The notes beneath the pieces are model-generated. The model saw only the letters and a list, made by a program, of their open reading frames with translations. It searched no databases and had not been told where the DNA came from. From Sipunculus nudus (Eukaryota; Annelida; Sipuncula; Golfingiida; Sipunculidae), in contig CM049306.1 of the NCBI GenBank assembly GCA_026874595.1, positions 18,777,019 through 18,841,018 of the forward strand: a stretch of DNA of 64,000 bases, given 5' to 3'. This document shows, one piece after another, positions 25,010-36,206 of this stretch (the stretch's first letter is position 1; every line of letters begins with the position of its first letter). The position numbers were made by a program, and so were the translations under genes.

Positions 25010-25915
25010 GCAACTGAACACCAAACTGTGCATTACTTTTTTTTTCCTTCTGACCCAAATATCAATAAGCTTCTCCCTTAGGCCATGGGTGATAAATGTT
25101 ATGTTTGAATCCTATCCATCATATGTTAGGGGAGTTATTATGCAGAAATGAATTTGATTGTTCATCAAATTCTTTGTGAGTTATTGCATTAACATCATTT
25201 GAGAATTATCACCTTTGTTAAGGTCAAGCATCTTCGAACTTGACCTAGCCCTTCATAACAAACATTACTGGTGCAAGTTCAGTGAGTGTTTGTCAAATTG
25301 TTTGCGAGCTATTTGGTTAACATCATTTTAGTATTATCACCTCTGTGACCTTGAAAATCCATCAAGGTCACCCATCATCAAACATGATGTAGCCCATCAA
25401 AAGGTCCATCACTGCTGTGAGTCTGAGTTCCTTATACGGAATACTTTTAAAGAGTTATTGTGTTAACAATGTGTGTCCTTTGGCATGCATATTTCCTAAG
25501 AGAGCGCAACCTTACTAGGTGTTCAGTAATGGTTTTTACCACATAACTTACAGAAAAATGGCTGACTTGACCATATATCATGCCTCGTTGCTGTTGACAT
25601 GAGGACCTGTCCTACTGTTAAGGTGGAACAAACAATTATTGTCACAATTATGATTTCTGCCCTGCTGAAAGAGGGACCTAAAATTTAACACCTAACTATG
25701 AATAACTTTTTGACCTTTGACCTCCGGACCCTATGATAGGGATCTTCCATAATTGATGGTTAATACATATTTCAGGTTTGAACTCAATCCGTCAATCCTA
25801 ACTGGAGTTATCACCTGGAAAAGAATTTGTGGATGGACGGACAGACGGACGGACAGACAGACAGACAGACAGGTCGATTACTATAGGGCACCTGCTTTTC
25901 AAGCGGGGTCCTAAA
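25010..25915 (+). mobile_element. Repeat with (GGAC)n 3' end (family 5)
   Basis: The 3' end has a (GGAC/AGAC)n tract at about 25834-25870, followed by GATTACTATAGGGCACC and the tip AGCGGGGTCCTAAA, analogous to the 3' ends of families 1 and 2. The interior contains diverged tandem phrases about entries such as GAGTTATTGCATTAACATCAT. The 5' end was not identified, so the left border is a guess. Confidence 0.4.
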
Positions 25916-26439
25916 TATAACATTTGTAAAGAATATTACTGTCTTTTTTTTGGTTGAAATTTCATAAAACCCAAGGAACTACATTTTGGGGCAATATCAG
26001 TGACATGGTGGTATATATGTATACAAACAATACCATGTGCTTCCTGGTTTAAGCATGTGTTTCACAAATGGGTGTGATTCTGGGGGTGACGTCTGGGTCC
26101 ATATGGTCCGCCATGTTTATATTCAGTGGTTGCCCCAGCAATATAGGTCAATATCAGTCAAGGACACTGAAGTAAGTGCCGGGAGGACAACCAATTGCAG
26201 GGGCCTATCATTTCCCTCAATAAATCTTGACCCTGTGTGGAGGTTGCAGTTTGGAGACTGGGAAAGATAAACATGCCAGGGTTTGATAAAGATGCGGGAA
26301 TGTGACACAAAAGCCCTCCTAGGGCAGCATTCTGGATAGGACATATCTATGGAGAGACTTTTTTGGCAAGGTGGCAAGTCTAAAGCTAAATAGTGCCTTT
26401 TGGGTCCACACCCAAGTCCTCAAAATATAGAAGGATTCT

Positions 26440-26660
26440 AACAAGTGACCAATGGGCTGTGATGCTCAGCTGGTCAATAAGCATCAACTATTATAAAATG
26501 GGCCAATATTCACTCAGTATTAAGTCACTGAAGAACTTGTTTGATAATTTATCTAACTTTGTAGAATGACACAAATAAGTCTGATTAGTCTGTTAGTTAA
26601 CAGTCCAGTAAATATAGATTATATAATACATGATACAGTTCTATAGGTAAATTATTGTTT
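26440..26660 (+). mobile_element. Family 1 element, 5' fragment
   Basis: AACAAGTGACCAATGGGCTGT then GCTCAGCTGG, a degraded family 1 5' end. It is truncated, possibly by the foldback element that begins at about 26700. Confidence 0.4.
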
Positions 26661-27116
26661 GTTATATTATTTAGGGATTATTGTCTTTCCTTTTCCATAT
26701 AAAACAACTATACAACCAAATTTGGTATCTGGAGATCTCCGACCTTTTACAACTCGGCCCACACGAAGTCGGACCACTTCAGATCGGACCATTACCATCT
26801 CGGACCACTGGGCCGACGATCTCAGACCACTTTGTATCTGGCCACTACGATCTCGGACCACTTTGCGATCGGGCAACTATGATAACGGACCAAAGTAACA
26901 TATACATGTCCAAGCCGCCTAAACTGTTATGAAAAAACCAATGTTATATTTATAATACACAATATTATTTCGTCTGTGCGCAATTCAGATATTAAAAATT
27001 CCATTTGGACAAGTTAGGCCTATGGCATAGCTCAGTATGTATATCCATTCAGAAAACATTTGACACACGCGCACACTCTTACACTTAATTTATAATTGTT
27101 TGTGTGAAACGCATGA

Positions 27117-27455
27117 CACTATATTCTAACTCAAAGGGAAATGACAAAGTTTATTAGAATTTAATATATACAATATAAAAAGAGGTATGAAAACCAAAAT
27201 ATGAAATTTGTGATGAACTACGTAAACCAAAAATGTACAAGTGAGCATGTGTGAATCAAAGAATCAGAACTGGTGTATCGCTGTTACATATCTACAATTC
27301 AACTACTGTACTAGATATATTAAAGAGTGAAAACAGTTGTAGTTTAGATATATATATAAAACATAAAATTCAAAAGTGGGAATTGACACCATATTTTAAC
27401 TAAAAGAGCTGAAAAAGTTTATTAGAATTTCGTATATATACAATAAAAAAACAAG
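27117..27455. repeat. Direct repeat pair inside the foldback core
   Basis: The phrase AAGTTTATTAGAATTT(A/C)(A/G)TATATA preceded by ACAC(T/C)ATATTNTAACT occurs at about 27117 and 27388, roughly 270 bp apart on the same strand. Confidence 0.6.
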
Positions 27456-27461
27456 ATTCAA

Positions 27462-27815
27462 TCTTTCTCTCATTCAATCTTTCATCCATTTTGTCTGTCT
27501 ATCATTCAATTTTTCTTTCATTCAAACTGTCTATCATTCATTCTTTCCTTCCTCCATTCAATCTTTCATTTATTTTGTCTATCATCCATTCTTTCTTTCA
27601 TTCATTCAATCTTTCTTTCATTAAATCTTTTTTTTGTTCATTCTTTCTTTCATTCATTCATTAAATCTTTCTCTAATTCGATCTTTCATTCATTTTGTCT
27701 GTCTATCCTTCAATCTTTGTTCATTCAATCTGTCTATCAATCAACCTTTCTTTCGTTCATTCTTTCATTCATTTAACCTTACATTCATTGTCTTTCTTTC
27801 ATTCTTTATCACACA
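27462..27815. repeat. (TTTCATTCAATC)n pyrimidine-rich repeat
   Basis: A degenerate simple repeat of TTCATTCAATCTTTC-like words. The ORF through it encodes Ser/Phe/Ile/Leu-rich low complexity and is not a gene. Confidence 0.85.
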
Positions 27816-28205
27816 CACTTGTATACTTTAATACATGATCAAATGCACAAACTTTAGAATTATTTATTAATTAATATTAAGACTATATGTAGTGAATGAT
27901 TAATGATGGAGAGAATGATAAAGAGAGAGAGGCAACAGTTATGTGTGGAGTAATAATGTTTTAATAATTAGCTTTAACATTGTTTGAAGATGGAACATAC
28001 ACATTTGAAAACAAAATCATGAGTCTGATCGAGGTCCAAACGGGTCTGATATAGAGGTCCGAGATGGTATGGAATGTGGTCCAAGATCATCGACCGGGTG
28101 GTCCGAGATTGTACTAAGTGGTGCGACTTTGTGTGGGCCGAGATGTAAAAGGTCCGAGATCTCCAGAAAGCCCAAATTTCTGCTCACAACGATTTCCAGG
28201 CCATA

Positions 28206-29501
28206 AACAATATGTATAAAAAACATACCAAATAAAACAATAGGCAAGTCAGATGTTGTAAGACACAGTTGACTAATAATTTATTTATATGTATCATATG
28301 TTACCTGGTGCCTAATGCTAGATGTCACTTTCAGTTACATGATCAATTATCATCCACATATTATACTGTCATGTGGCCATACCAAAGTATTTCACATTGT
28401 TTCACAAGATGTATTAGGGTCCTGGTGTAGCATTTAAGCCCTGATCACTAAATTACAAAGTAGTATAAGGAATACTACCATAACCTTAGAATTTGGGTGT
28501 GGTCCTTAAAAAAAGAGTTATTCAGTTCTAAAATTCACTGAAAAACATCCCCTTGCCGCCAAACTCTCTCCATGGACAGATTCTCCCTTGACGCTGTACT
28601 CTGTGTACTTTTGTGTCACACCACTATGCCTTTATTGAACTCTAATAGGTTTATTTCTCCCAGTTCTTCCCAGTTTTGCCATTTTATGTACATACTAAAA
28701 CCTGGGTGTCACAGGTCAAATGTCAAAATTATTGGTACACAATTAGTGTTGTAAAATATAAATCATATGTATATGTTAAATATTAATTTGGAAAATTTTA
28801 AATTTGTATATATTCTTCTGCAAGTGTCAAATGTTGAACAGAAACATGAACTTTCAATAATGAATGCAAAAAACTGAAAGGTGATCTTTGGTGGAATAGA
28901 CAACAGTTATTCCAAATCTGCCTGCTTAGCTAAGTAAGCAACCTAAAAAATCTGACCCCATGGAACATGTGTTAATCGATAAATTTGCCAGTAAATGTTT
29001 TATATCCTTAACAAAGAGGGATTAATATTGTATGTCTCAATGAAGAATTAAAAATACATTTTTAACAAGGCTCAACTTTCCAGTTCATTCATATGGAGAC
29101 ATAATATGCTACCAGTAATGCTCTTTCTTATCTATAGATGTATGCAGTATCTGTTTTACTGTATCACTGTACACATATCTGGATTCTAACAAATGAACCA
29201 TTTCACATCATGAGATCAAAAAATAAAAAGAAATCTAACCATAATGAAAGTCCAACAAAGGAGATACCATATATTATCTAAATCACACAGTGACAGCAAG
29301 AACCACTAAAATAAGACCACAATTTGTAATTAATATTATATGTCACAATGCAATATAAAGATATATTTTCAACAAAAATTACTTTATATATTATTCATAT
29401 CGACACTTGTTAAGTTATTGCTATTTCATAACAAGAGAATGATATCTGATTTACAGCAGGATTTCTGCTATCTCACAAAAAGATCCATTTAACATCATGA
29501 G
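28206..29501. other. No gene recognised
   Basis: AT-rich sequence with only short ORFs and no conserved motif or structured repeat that I could identify. Confidence 0.35.
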
Positions 29502-30348
29502 TAGGGTTGGGACGGTTACCGGTATACGGTATTATCACGATATCTGACCGCTACGGTTATCATACCGTCAACTTTCCTATTATCGCGATATCACGATATC
29601 AATTTTTGTTCACCATTTTGGTTCACAAGCAAGCCCTTGAAGTTCAAAATAAATTTATTTCAAAGAATCGCATTTATTTTCATAAACCACTGTATTGGAA
29701 TACACGCGTGTGGGTGGAAGCGTGTGCTTACAGACTTCGGGATTAGTCGGAAATGTCCGGAAGTAGCAGAATGAATCAGAAAGGACAAAAGCTTGAGAAT
29801 TCCAGGAGAAAAAAACATTATAATGAAAGAGGAATAAATACACACATTTATGCTTTTATTGCATGGAACGAAAATGTCAACATAAAAGTGTCACCACTGA
29901 ATCGAACATTCCATACGGGTTGCATATTTTGCCATAAAAAATTGAGATGATATATTTAGCCAAGATTCGTATGACACGCTCTCCGAAAATTCGCCGGGAT
30001 TCTCCGGCTTTTATGTAGCTAAAGGAAACTGATGGAAAGTTCTGACAAGCGTGATTCAACGATAGGGGCAGGACTTCCCGCGCCTCAAGCTTGCGCACCT
30101 GCAGGACCTTCATGCAACTTACATCACTTAATGAGTCATTCCGTGGTACTAGCACAATAGGTATAAATTATATTAATACTTAACCCCTTGTATAAAGTCA
30201 AGACTTTAAAGGTGGTTGTTATAAATATCATTATTGATGGCTTATTAATGCCATTATATATAATTGAAAATATCGCGATATCACGGTATATCGCGATAAA
30301 ATTTGAAAAATTATCATGATATCAAAAACCCATATCGTCCCAACACTA
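29502..30348. mobile_element. hAT-type non-autonomous element, perfect 8-bp TSD
   Basis: The termini TAGGGTTGGGACG (29502-29514) and CGTCCCAACACTA (30336-30348) are inverted repeats with one mismatch. They continue into CGATATC-rich inverted sub-terminal sequence (GGTATACGGTATTATCACGATATC on the left, TATCGCGATATCACGGTATA on the right). The 8-bp direct repeat ATCATGAG flanks the element exactly at 29494-29501 and 30349-30356. Length is 847 bp with no transposase. The YAGNGTTGGGACG terminus with an 8-bp duplication is typical of hAT MITEs in many animals. Confidence 0.9.
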
Positions 30349-30356
30349 ATCATGAG

Positions 30357-32640
30357 ATCACAAATCAAAAAGCAACAGATCTACACCATTATTTCAAAAA
30401 CAAATCTTACTATCATGAAAGTTGTTTAAATTACAGATATATATCATTTAAATGCCTAATAGTGACACCAACAACCCTTAAAATAAGACAACCTGGCTTT
30501 AAATGTGCCTGGCAATACTGAACAGTACCCAGCGACAAGACCTATTGATTAAAACAACCCTCAGGTACTGCCAAGGCAAGCAACCAGTCATGAAGCAGCA
30601 GTGATATATGGAACTATTCATATCCTAGCCAGCACATGACAATGATACAGTGTCAGATCTGCCATCAAATATTTGACTATAATAAGTTGCCAAGTAAGGT
30701 CTACATGTATATGTGAGTAAACCTGACCTTGGCACATGACTCTGATGATATCTGAAGACTGAATATGGCTTATTTACCAGTTGCAGAAAAGTAAGCTCAA
30801 CTTTATATACAAGAAATCCTGTCAATGCTTTTGCGGTCAACAGAGGTTTAAATATCCCTAACATGTGAAGTTACACCTGTTTTGTTCTTACTATGATACT
30901 CTGATCTGCTGAAAAGAAGAGACTGCTAAAGTAATTTTTTCTTGAGAAAGTTGTTATGGAACCTCAAGTTTTACTTCAGCTTGTGGCAGATATTGCCTAC
31001 TCAATCAGCTATCACTAAGATGATAATGAGACACAGATTATAGCACTTAGCTGAGAGAGACTTGGACAGCAGGCATCTGCGTGAACTGGGGCATTAACAA
31101 ATTATGCAGTCATTTCTTTTATCTTACCAGAGAATAATCTATATCAGAATGTTGGGAAAATATTGAAAGTTCTGGCTCAAATGCAGTTGAAGTACAACTG
31201 AACTTTGATGTTCTCATTCAGGAAGAGAATTATGTTGATAACAAATACTGACCAAGGAAGGTTTATCAAAAAGGAATAAACAAATCATGAAATTCTGAAG
31301 GAAAATATAAAAAGTCATCATGTATTCATGATGGAAGAATAAGAGATGCAAAGTAACAATTAAATTTGCAAGAAAAATTACAAAGTCTGCCTGCAATGTT
31401 GATGGGCAGAAGATTTGCAAAGTAACAATCAGATACACAAAGAAGGATTACAAAATCATCTGTTAATGCCAATGGAAGAAATGATCAAAGAGAAACCATT
31501 AAATACTGACATTATAAATACAGACATCCTGCAATGTTGAAGGGCAGAATAATTACACAAAGACTAAGATATTTTACCAGATGAATTACAATGTGACCCT
31601 GCATTACTGATGGAAAGAATTACAAAGTTAGTGGCTAAGAAATGTTGAAAGAGTAATATCACAATGCCAAGACACACAGTTCAGTGATACAAGAAAGAAG
31701 TACATGCAATGTGAAATTGTAATAGTAAAGACAAGAGAATTATTTAGGATCTAAAAACCTCAGGAGTCAAATAAAAGAATCTAAACAATATGATATTTTT
31801 GCAAAGAATCTGCAATGATCAGACACTCTGAAGGGTCAGAGGTCAGTCTTCTCCATGTCACATATTGATCAACTGACTGGTAATTCATACCTGAACTTTA
31901 GAGGCCAGTATCAATTAGGACACTACATTTAGACACTACAAGCAACATTGGATGAATCATCCCAAGCTTGCACAATATTTCATTCATCTCCATGCAGGGC
32001 ATCTCCATGGAGGACTTAATTTTCAAAGAGAATCATGTCCCATTTAATACAGACAGGAGTTGATACAAAAGGGAACTTTCAAAGAGAAACAGGACCTAAT
32101 GACAGTGTCATAGCATATTAATAGTACAGCATACATCACCCACGTCCTCTACAAGGTACAGTGATACAAAAAGGTCAATAGATACCTCTCTGGGTTACAT
32201 ACTAGTTAGTTTCTCTATATTTGCCTGGGGGTAGTACAAAACTGTTCAAACTTGGCGGTGATTTGATTGCTGTCACTGATCTCAGTAGCTTAAAAATGTG
32301 TTAATGATCCTCAGTTGAAATGTTTTGTGTCCTCCATTTGGGGCATGCTGCACTCGTGATCTAAAGCAAACAAGGGGTTTATGACAATTACCAGTACCTG
32401 GCCCTTTGGTGTCATGTTTCATCATTAAGATAAACAAGATTTGAGCCTGCCATAAACAAGAGTAGTTCAATACCACAAGAAGGAGAACTGATAACTGTTA
32501 CTAGATGTGTCACCGAGGCTGCTGATATTAAACCAAGATAACATACTTTGAGAGTGTACATTACAGGAATGGACCTAAAGTGATAAGAACCACTTACAAA
32601 AAAATCACTAATATTGATTCCTATTGAGGACTACAAATCT
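30357..32640. other. Upstream region of the receptor gene, no coding feature
   Basis: AT-rich sequence. From about 31200 to 31680 there are loosely related A-rich phrases such as CAATGTTGA(T/A)GGGCAGAA, which may be a very old tandem duplication. A 5' UTR or promoter of the receptor could lie here, but no specific signal stands out. Confidence 0.35.
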
Positions 32641-32652
32641 ACAAGCAGGAGT

Positions 32653-32708
32653 TGTGGAGAAGAAATAATAAAACAACTGAAGTGGAGAAGAAATAATAAA
32701 ACAACTGA
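32653..32708 (+). repeat. 28-bp tandem duplication
   Basis: GTGGAGAAGAAATAATAAAA followed by CAACTGAA occurs twice back to back, about 150 bp upstream of the receptor start codon. Any regulatory role is unknown. Confidence 0.8.
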
Positions 32709-32858
32709 AATTAAAAAACTGACTGATAATTAGAGATTGTGACATACCAACTCAATCAACCCAATTATTTGGGAGAAGTTATAAAATATTTAAAAAAAAT
32801 AAAACTATCAAACAAAAACTTAAACAGATAAAAGTGACAAAAGATCCCTGGCTGCATA

Positions 32859-33956
32859 ATGTCAGTGAGTGATGAATTTTTATTGTTCATGAAGGTGTAC
32901 ATTTCGCTTGTTGTGCTGGTAGGTTTCAGTGGAAACCTGCTAACGATTATTGTTGTATGTCGCTTCAAGAAGTTACGGAGTGTAGGGAACATATTTATCG
33001 CTAGTATGAGCATCTCTGATGGTTTATACTTCATTATAGTGCTCCCGTTTCGGTGGCTGACTATGTACCACAAAGCCTGGCTATGGGGTGACTTTTTCTG
33101 TACCTTCCTGGCGGCACTTGGTCACATGCTAATCGGAGCCTCAGTTCTACACCTGGCTGTTATAGCTCTAAACAGACTCATTAATATCAAGTTACCTTCA
33201 CGATACCACAAGCTGTATGGTCCCCGCATGGTTGCATTGAATTTGACATTATCTTGGGGTATATCATTGATTATCTGTTTCTTGCCGGTGTTTAACCTGT
33301 GGGGCAGTTTTTCCTACCAAACAAAAACATATCAATGTACAATCACTTCAGGAGTTGATAATGGGTTTCGCTACTTAATAGTAACTCTTGCACTAGTGCT
33401 GCCATCAATTTTCATGATTGGATGTTACTCTGTTATTTGGTACCATGTTCGTATGAGTAAACTACGTGTAGGAACATGGAAAAAAAGCACTGTACAAGTA
33501 AGTCCAGCTGATACGGTATCAACTATACATTTACCACAGGAGAACCACCAATCAATGAACAGGGGAGTGCAAAGGTCACAATTAGTTAGATATGACCCTG
33601 ACGAAGTCACAATGGACGGAGAGAGCACTGTCACGGATATCTCAATGGCTGACACAAGAAATCCTGCAAACGGTGGACAAAAACTTCCGAGGTATCGTCG
33701 ATCTCGCCCGAGCAGTGAGGCCATAAAATTAACGATGACCATGATGTGCATCTTCTTGGTGTTCTTCTTCAGCATCCTGCCTTACTTTGTGGTTAACATC
33801 GTGGACGGTGAAACAACCAATCCCACAGCTCACTTGGTGGCTCTCATGTTCACGTGGGCTAATGGATGTCTCAACCCTGTCATCTACTGTGCTATGAACC
33901 TACAGTTTCGTACTGCTTTCAAGTCCATGTTTACCTGGACATGTTGCAAAAGGTAA
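32859..33956 (+). CDS. Class A GPCR, Tre1/Moody/GPR84-like
   Basis: An intronless 365-residue seven-transmembrane receptor of the rhodopsin class. Landmarks: GN of TM1 (Asn26), SISD of TM2 (Asp54), the TM3 Cys81 paired with Cys160 in the second extracellular loop, NRL (105-107) in place of the usual DRY, Trp133 in TM4, Pro182 in TM5, FSILP (304-308) replacing CWxP in TM6, and NPVIY (339-343) in TM7. The N-terminus is only about 8 residues before TM1 and has no signal peptide. The third intracellular loop is long (about 198-288), polar and Ser/Thr-rich. The tail is short and ends in Cys-Cys-Lys-Arg, so palmitoylation at 362-363 is plausible. An Asn in place of Asp in DRY, the TM1-TM3 pattern and the TM5 layout point to the Tre1/Moody/GPR84-like group; a peptide or lipid receptor of another invertebrate expansion is the main alternative. 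The ligand is unknown. The chosen ATG is the first in frame. Confidence 0.9.
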   Translation: MSVSDEFLLFMKVYISLVVLVGFSGNLLTIIVVCRFKKLRSVGNIFIASMSISDGLYFIIVLPFRWLTMYHKAWLWGDFFCTFLAALGHMLIGASVLHLAVIALNRLINIKLPSRYHKLYGPRMVALNLTLSWGISLIICFLPVFNLWGSFSYQTKTYQCTITSGVDNGFRYLIVTLALVLPSIFMIGCYSVIWYHVRMSKLRVGTWKKSTVQVSPADTVSTIHLPQENHQSMNRGVQRSQLVRYDPDEVTMDGESTVTDISMADTRNPANGGQKLPRYRRSRPSSEAIKLTMTMMCIFLVFFFSILPYFVVNIVDGETTNPTAHLVALMFTWANGCLNPVIYCAMNLQFRTAFKSMFTWTCCKR

Positions 33957-33998
33957 AAGTAACTAACCTTAGCCCCAAAAAAGTTGGTTTCTTAATGC

Positions 33999-34075
33999 AC
34001 TCTTTCTCTTGCAATTTTTCTCTTGCACTTTTTCTGTTACACTTTTTCTCTTGCACTTTTTCTCTGACACTCGGA
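33999..34075 (+). repeat. Short TCTCTTGCACTTTT tandem repeat in the 3' flank
   Basis: About five imperfect copies of a 15-17 bp unit like TTTTTCTCTTGCAC start some 40 bp after the receptor stop codon, probably within its 3' UTR. Confidence 0.7.
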
Positions 34076-34344
34076 AATGAGTGCAATATTTATTTAATCT
34101 ATTTTTTATATTTTTCAAAAAAATTTTTCAAATGATCACCAGAAAATATGATCTAATAACAGAATTGTTTAGCTTAACAGGTAAAAACACCTCATAACCA
34201 CAATTGTATCAAAATACATGATATTGTTAAAAGAAATTTCAGAGTGGCTGGAAATCAAAATCACCAACTTTATGTTAAATTTGATTTAACCATTTCAGGT
34301 TATATGGTCAAACACGAACAGAGCAAACTTTTTATTTGAAAACA

Positions 34345-34350
34345 AATAAA
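34345..34350 (+). promoter_or_regulatory. Candidate polyadenylation signal of the receptor gene
   Basis: AATAAA lies 389 bp after the stop codon and just before the repeat block that begins at about 34380. It is the only canonical plus-strand signal I noticed in that interval. The motif is common by chance in AT-rich DNA. Confidence 0.3.
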
Positions 34351-34379
34351 ATACAGTTAAAAGCATTTATTGTATCCGC

Positions 34380-35600
34380 CAAAACAGAGTTTTGCGGCTA
34401 CTATGTTTTCAGTCGGACGCCGCCGCCGCCGTGCAGGTTTCCGGAGAACTCCTCTGTAACTGCTGGGCGGAATTTTACGAAACCCGGGATTACGTTCGGG
34501 TCACATGTGAACTGCTGCGCCCCGATTTTGTTTTGACCTCTGACCTTTCCTCTGCACTCTGCGTCCAATTGTGCGTCTGTTTCCAGACATAAACCCACAT
34601 ATCTCAGGAACCGTTTGACCCATCAGGCAAAAAATTTTACACAAATGTAACCCTTGGATAGCTTTATAACACACACTAAAAATGGTGGCTCCACCCACAA
34701 CCATTTTTGAACTGTGTCCATCTGTTCATCTGCCTTGGGATAAAATCAGTCATATCTCGGCATTGGTTGGACTAATCCACCTGAAATTCGGCATGCGTAT
34801 ACATCCTGGATAGCTTTTTCAATTTTGTGACAGGTGGCTCCACCGACATTCACTTTTATGCTGCAGACATCCAAGCTCATATCTCGGGAACCGTTTGACT
34901 GATCAGGCTAAAAATTTTATACAAATGTAGCCCTTGGATAGCTTTATAACATTTACTAAAAATGGTGGCGCCACCTGCAACAATTTTTGCACAGCGTCCG
35001 TCTGTTTGTCTGCTGTGGGATAAAATCACTTATATCTCGGCAGTGGTTTGACATATCCACCTAAAATTTTGCAGGTTTATACATCCTAGATAGCTTTCTC
35101 GATTTTGTGACAGGTGGCGCCACCTACATTCATGTTAACGCTGCAGACACCCAAGCTCATATCTCGGGAAGTGTTTGACTGATTGGGCCAATATTTTGCA
35201 TGTGTATAGATCTCACATAGCTCTTTATCATACACAAAACTGGAGGGGCCACCTGCAACCATTTTTGCACAGCATCTGTCTGTTTGTCTGCCGTGGGCTA
35301 AAATCATATCTCTGTAGTAGTTTGACTCATCTGCGTAAAGATTCTGCGTGTTTATACATCTTGGATTGCTTTCTCGATTTTTTTTGGCAGGTGGCGCCAA
35401 CTACATTTATGTGACAGCTTTCTGCATTTGTGGTACGTGGCACAACCTACATATACATTTTGGCTGCAGACATCCATGCTAATATGCAACACACCTCACT
35501 CTATTTTCCCTTGCCACTCAATCCATGCCTCACTTCACCCGTTCCACTCTGATTTCGGCGGATACACGTAGTCGCTTGTCCACTACCCATATTCTAGTTA
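34380..35600 (-). repeat. Satellite-like block of about 285-bp units
   Basis: Three or so tandem units, each restarting with ATCTCGG(G/C)A(A/G) and TTTGAC...GATC. They contain GGTGGCGCCACC (34964-34975, 35113-35124) and phrases such as CCTTGGATAGCTTTATAACA. The right end (about 35487-35596) reads CTCAATCCATGCCTCACTTC through CCACTACCCATATTCTAG. The same material occurs in opposite orientation at about 61000-61640 inside a family 2 element, so this block is probably a partial minus-strand family 2 relative. It has no coding capacity. Confidence 0.7.
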
Positions 35601-35869
35601 ATTATTGGGAATAAGTTAGCTAAATTTTGCAAGGATCTATAACTTATCACTTTGACTGATATGAATATACCTACATGATATATTAGCAGTAAATGTACTG
35701 CTGTTTGAGGCAGTTAAATCTTGTATCATGTTAGTTACTTATATACTAATAAACAATGTAATTGTCTTGGGTACCAGAGAGATCAGATAATTTGCCCATG
35801 AAAAGGAGGCTCCTGTGTTAAATAGATTACCTCAAAACCCTTCTTTCACATGACCAGCTAGGAGCTTTA

Positions 35870-36203
35870 AGCCGCGTGTCCACTTGTATGGATGCGGTGC
35901 GTGTGCGGTGCAGATACATATGCGGATATTTTGTGCATGTGTGTCCATTAGATACTTTTTTCAGTGCGTTTTTAGGTCTTTCACTCTCTTTCGCCTCTAC
36001 AAAATGGCACTTTCCGCATGAGTTTCCGCATGTGTTTCCGTACCCGGGGCTACATGGTCCGGTTTTCAAAAAACGTATCCGTTTCCGCACGCCGCACGCA
36101 CCCTGCACCGCATAAGTGGACACACTCCTTTATTCCATATGCATGATTAAAAACGCGTCAGCATCCGCATCCGTATCCGTACCGCATAAGTGGACACGCA
36201 GCT
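35870..36203. mobile_element. PIF/Harbinger-like MITE with TTA target duplication
   Basis: Left terminus AGCCGCGTGTCCACTTGTAT and right terminus ATAAGTGGACACGCAGCT are inverted repeats with few mismatches. TTA flanks both sides (35867-35869 and 36204-36206), the 3-bp duplication expected for PIF/Harbinger. The interior contains repeated CCGCA(T/C) words and a second internal copy of CATAAGTGGACACAC near 36111. No transposase is present. Confidence 0.8.
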
Positions 36204-36206
36204 TTA

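Larger units (their letters stand above)
26700..28205. mobile_element. Foldback element with GGACC-rich arms
   Basis: The left arm (about 26717-26890) and right arm (about 28019-28180) are inverted copies. For example, CTGGAGATCTCCGACC at 26729-26744 is matched by GGTCCGAGATCTCCAG at 28151-28166, with ACTCGGCCCACACGAAGTCG against CGACTTTGTGTGGGCCGAGA further in. Each arm is itself built of repeated CGGACCACT-like words. The 1.1-kb core contains a direct repeat pair (about 27117-27180 and 27388-27455) and a pyrimidine-rich simple repeat. No transposase is encoded. Confidence 0.7.

Noticed and set aside
26037-26377. Overlapping ORFs and an ATGGCGGACCATATGGACC start-like context on the minus strand
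   Set aside because: The frame from that ATG ends after 21 codons without a clear donor, and the other ORFs have no recognised motif.
26659-26932. Thr/Arg-rich ORFs in several frames
   Set aside because: Translation of the CGGACC-rich foldback arm; open in several frames because of its repeat structure.
27634-27831. 65-residue Ser/Phe-rich plus-strand ORF
   Set aside because: Translation of the TTCATTC simple repeat.
33425-33775. 116-residue minus-strand ORF
   Set aside because: Antisense shadow of the GPCR coding sequence.
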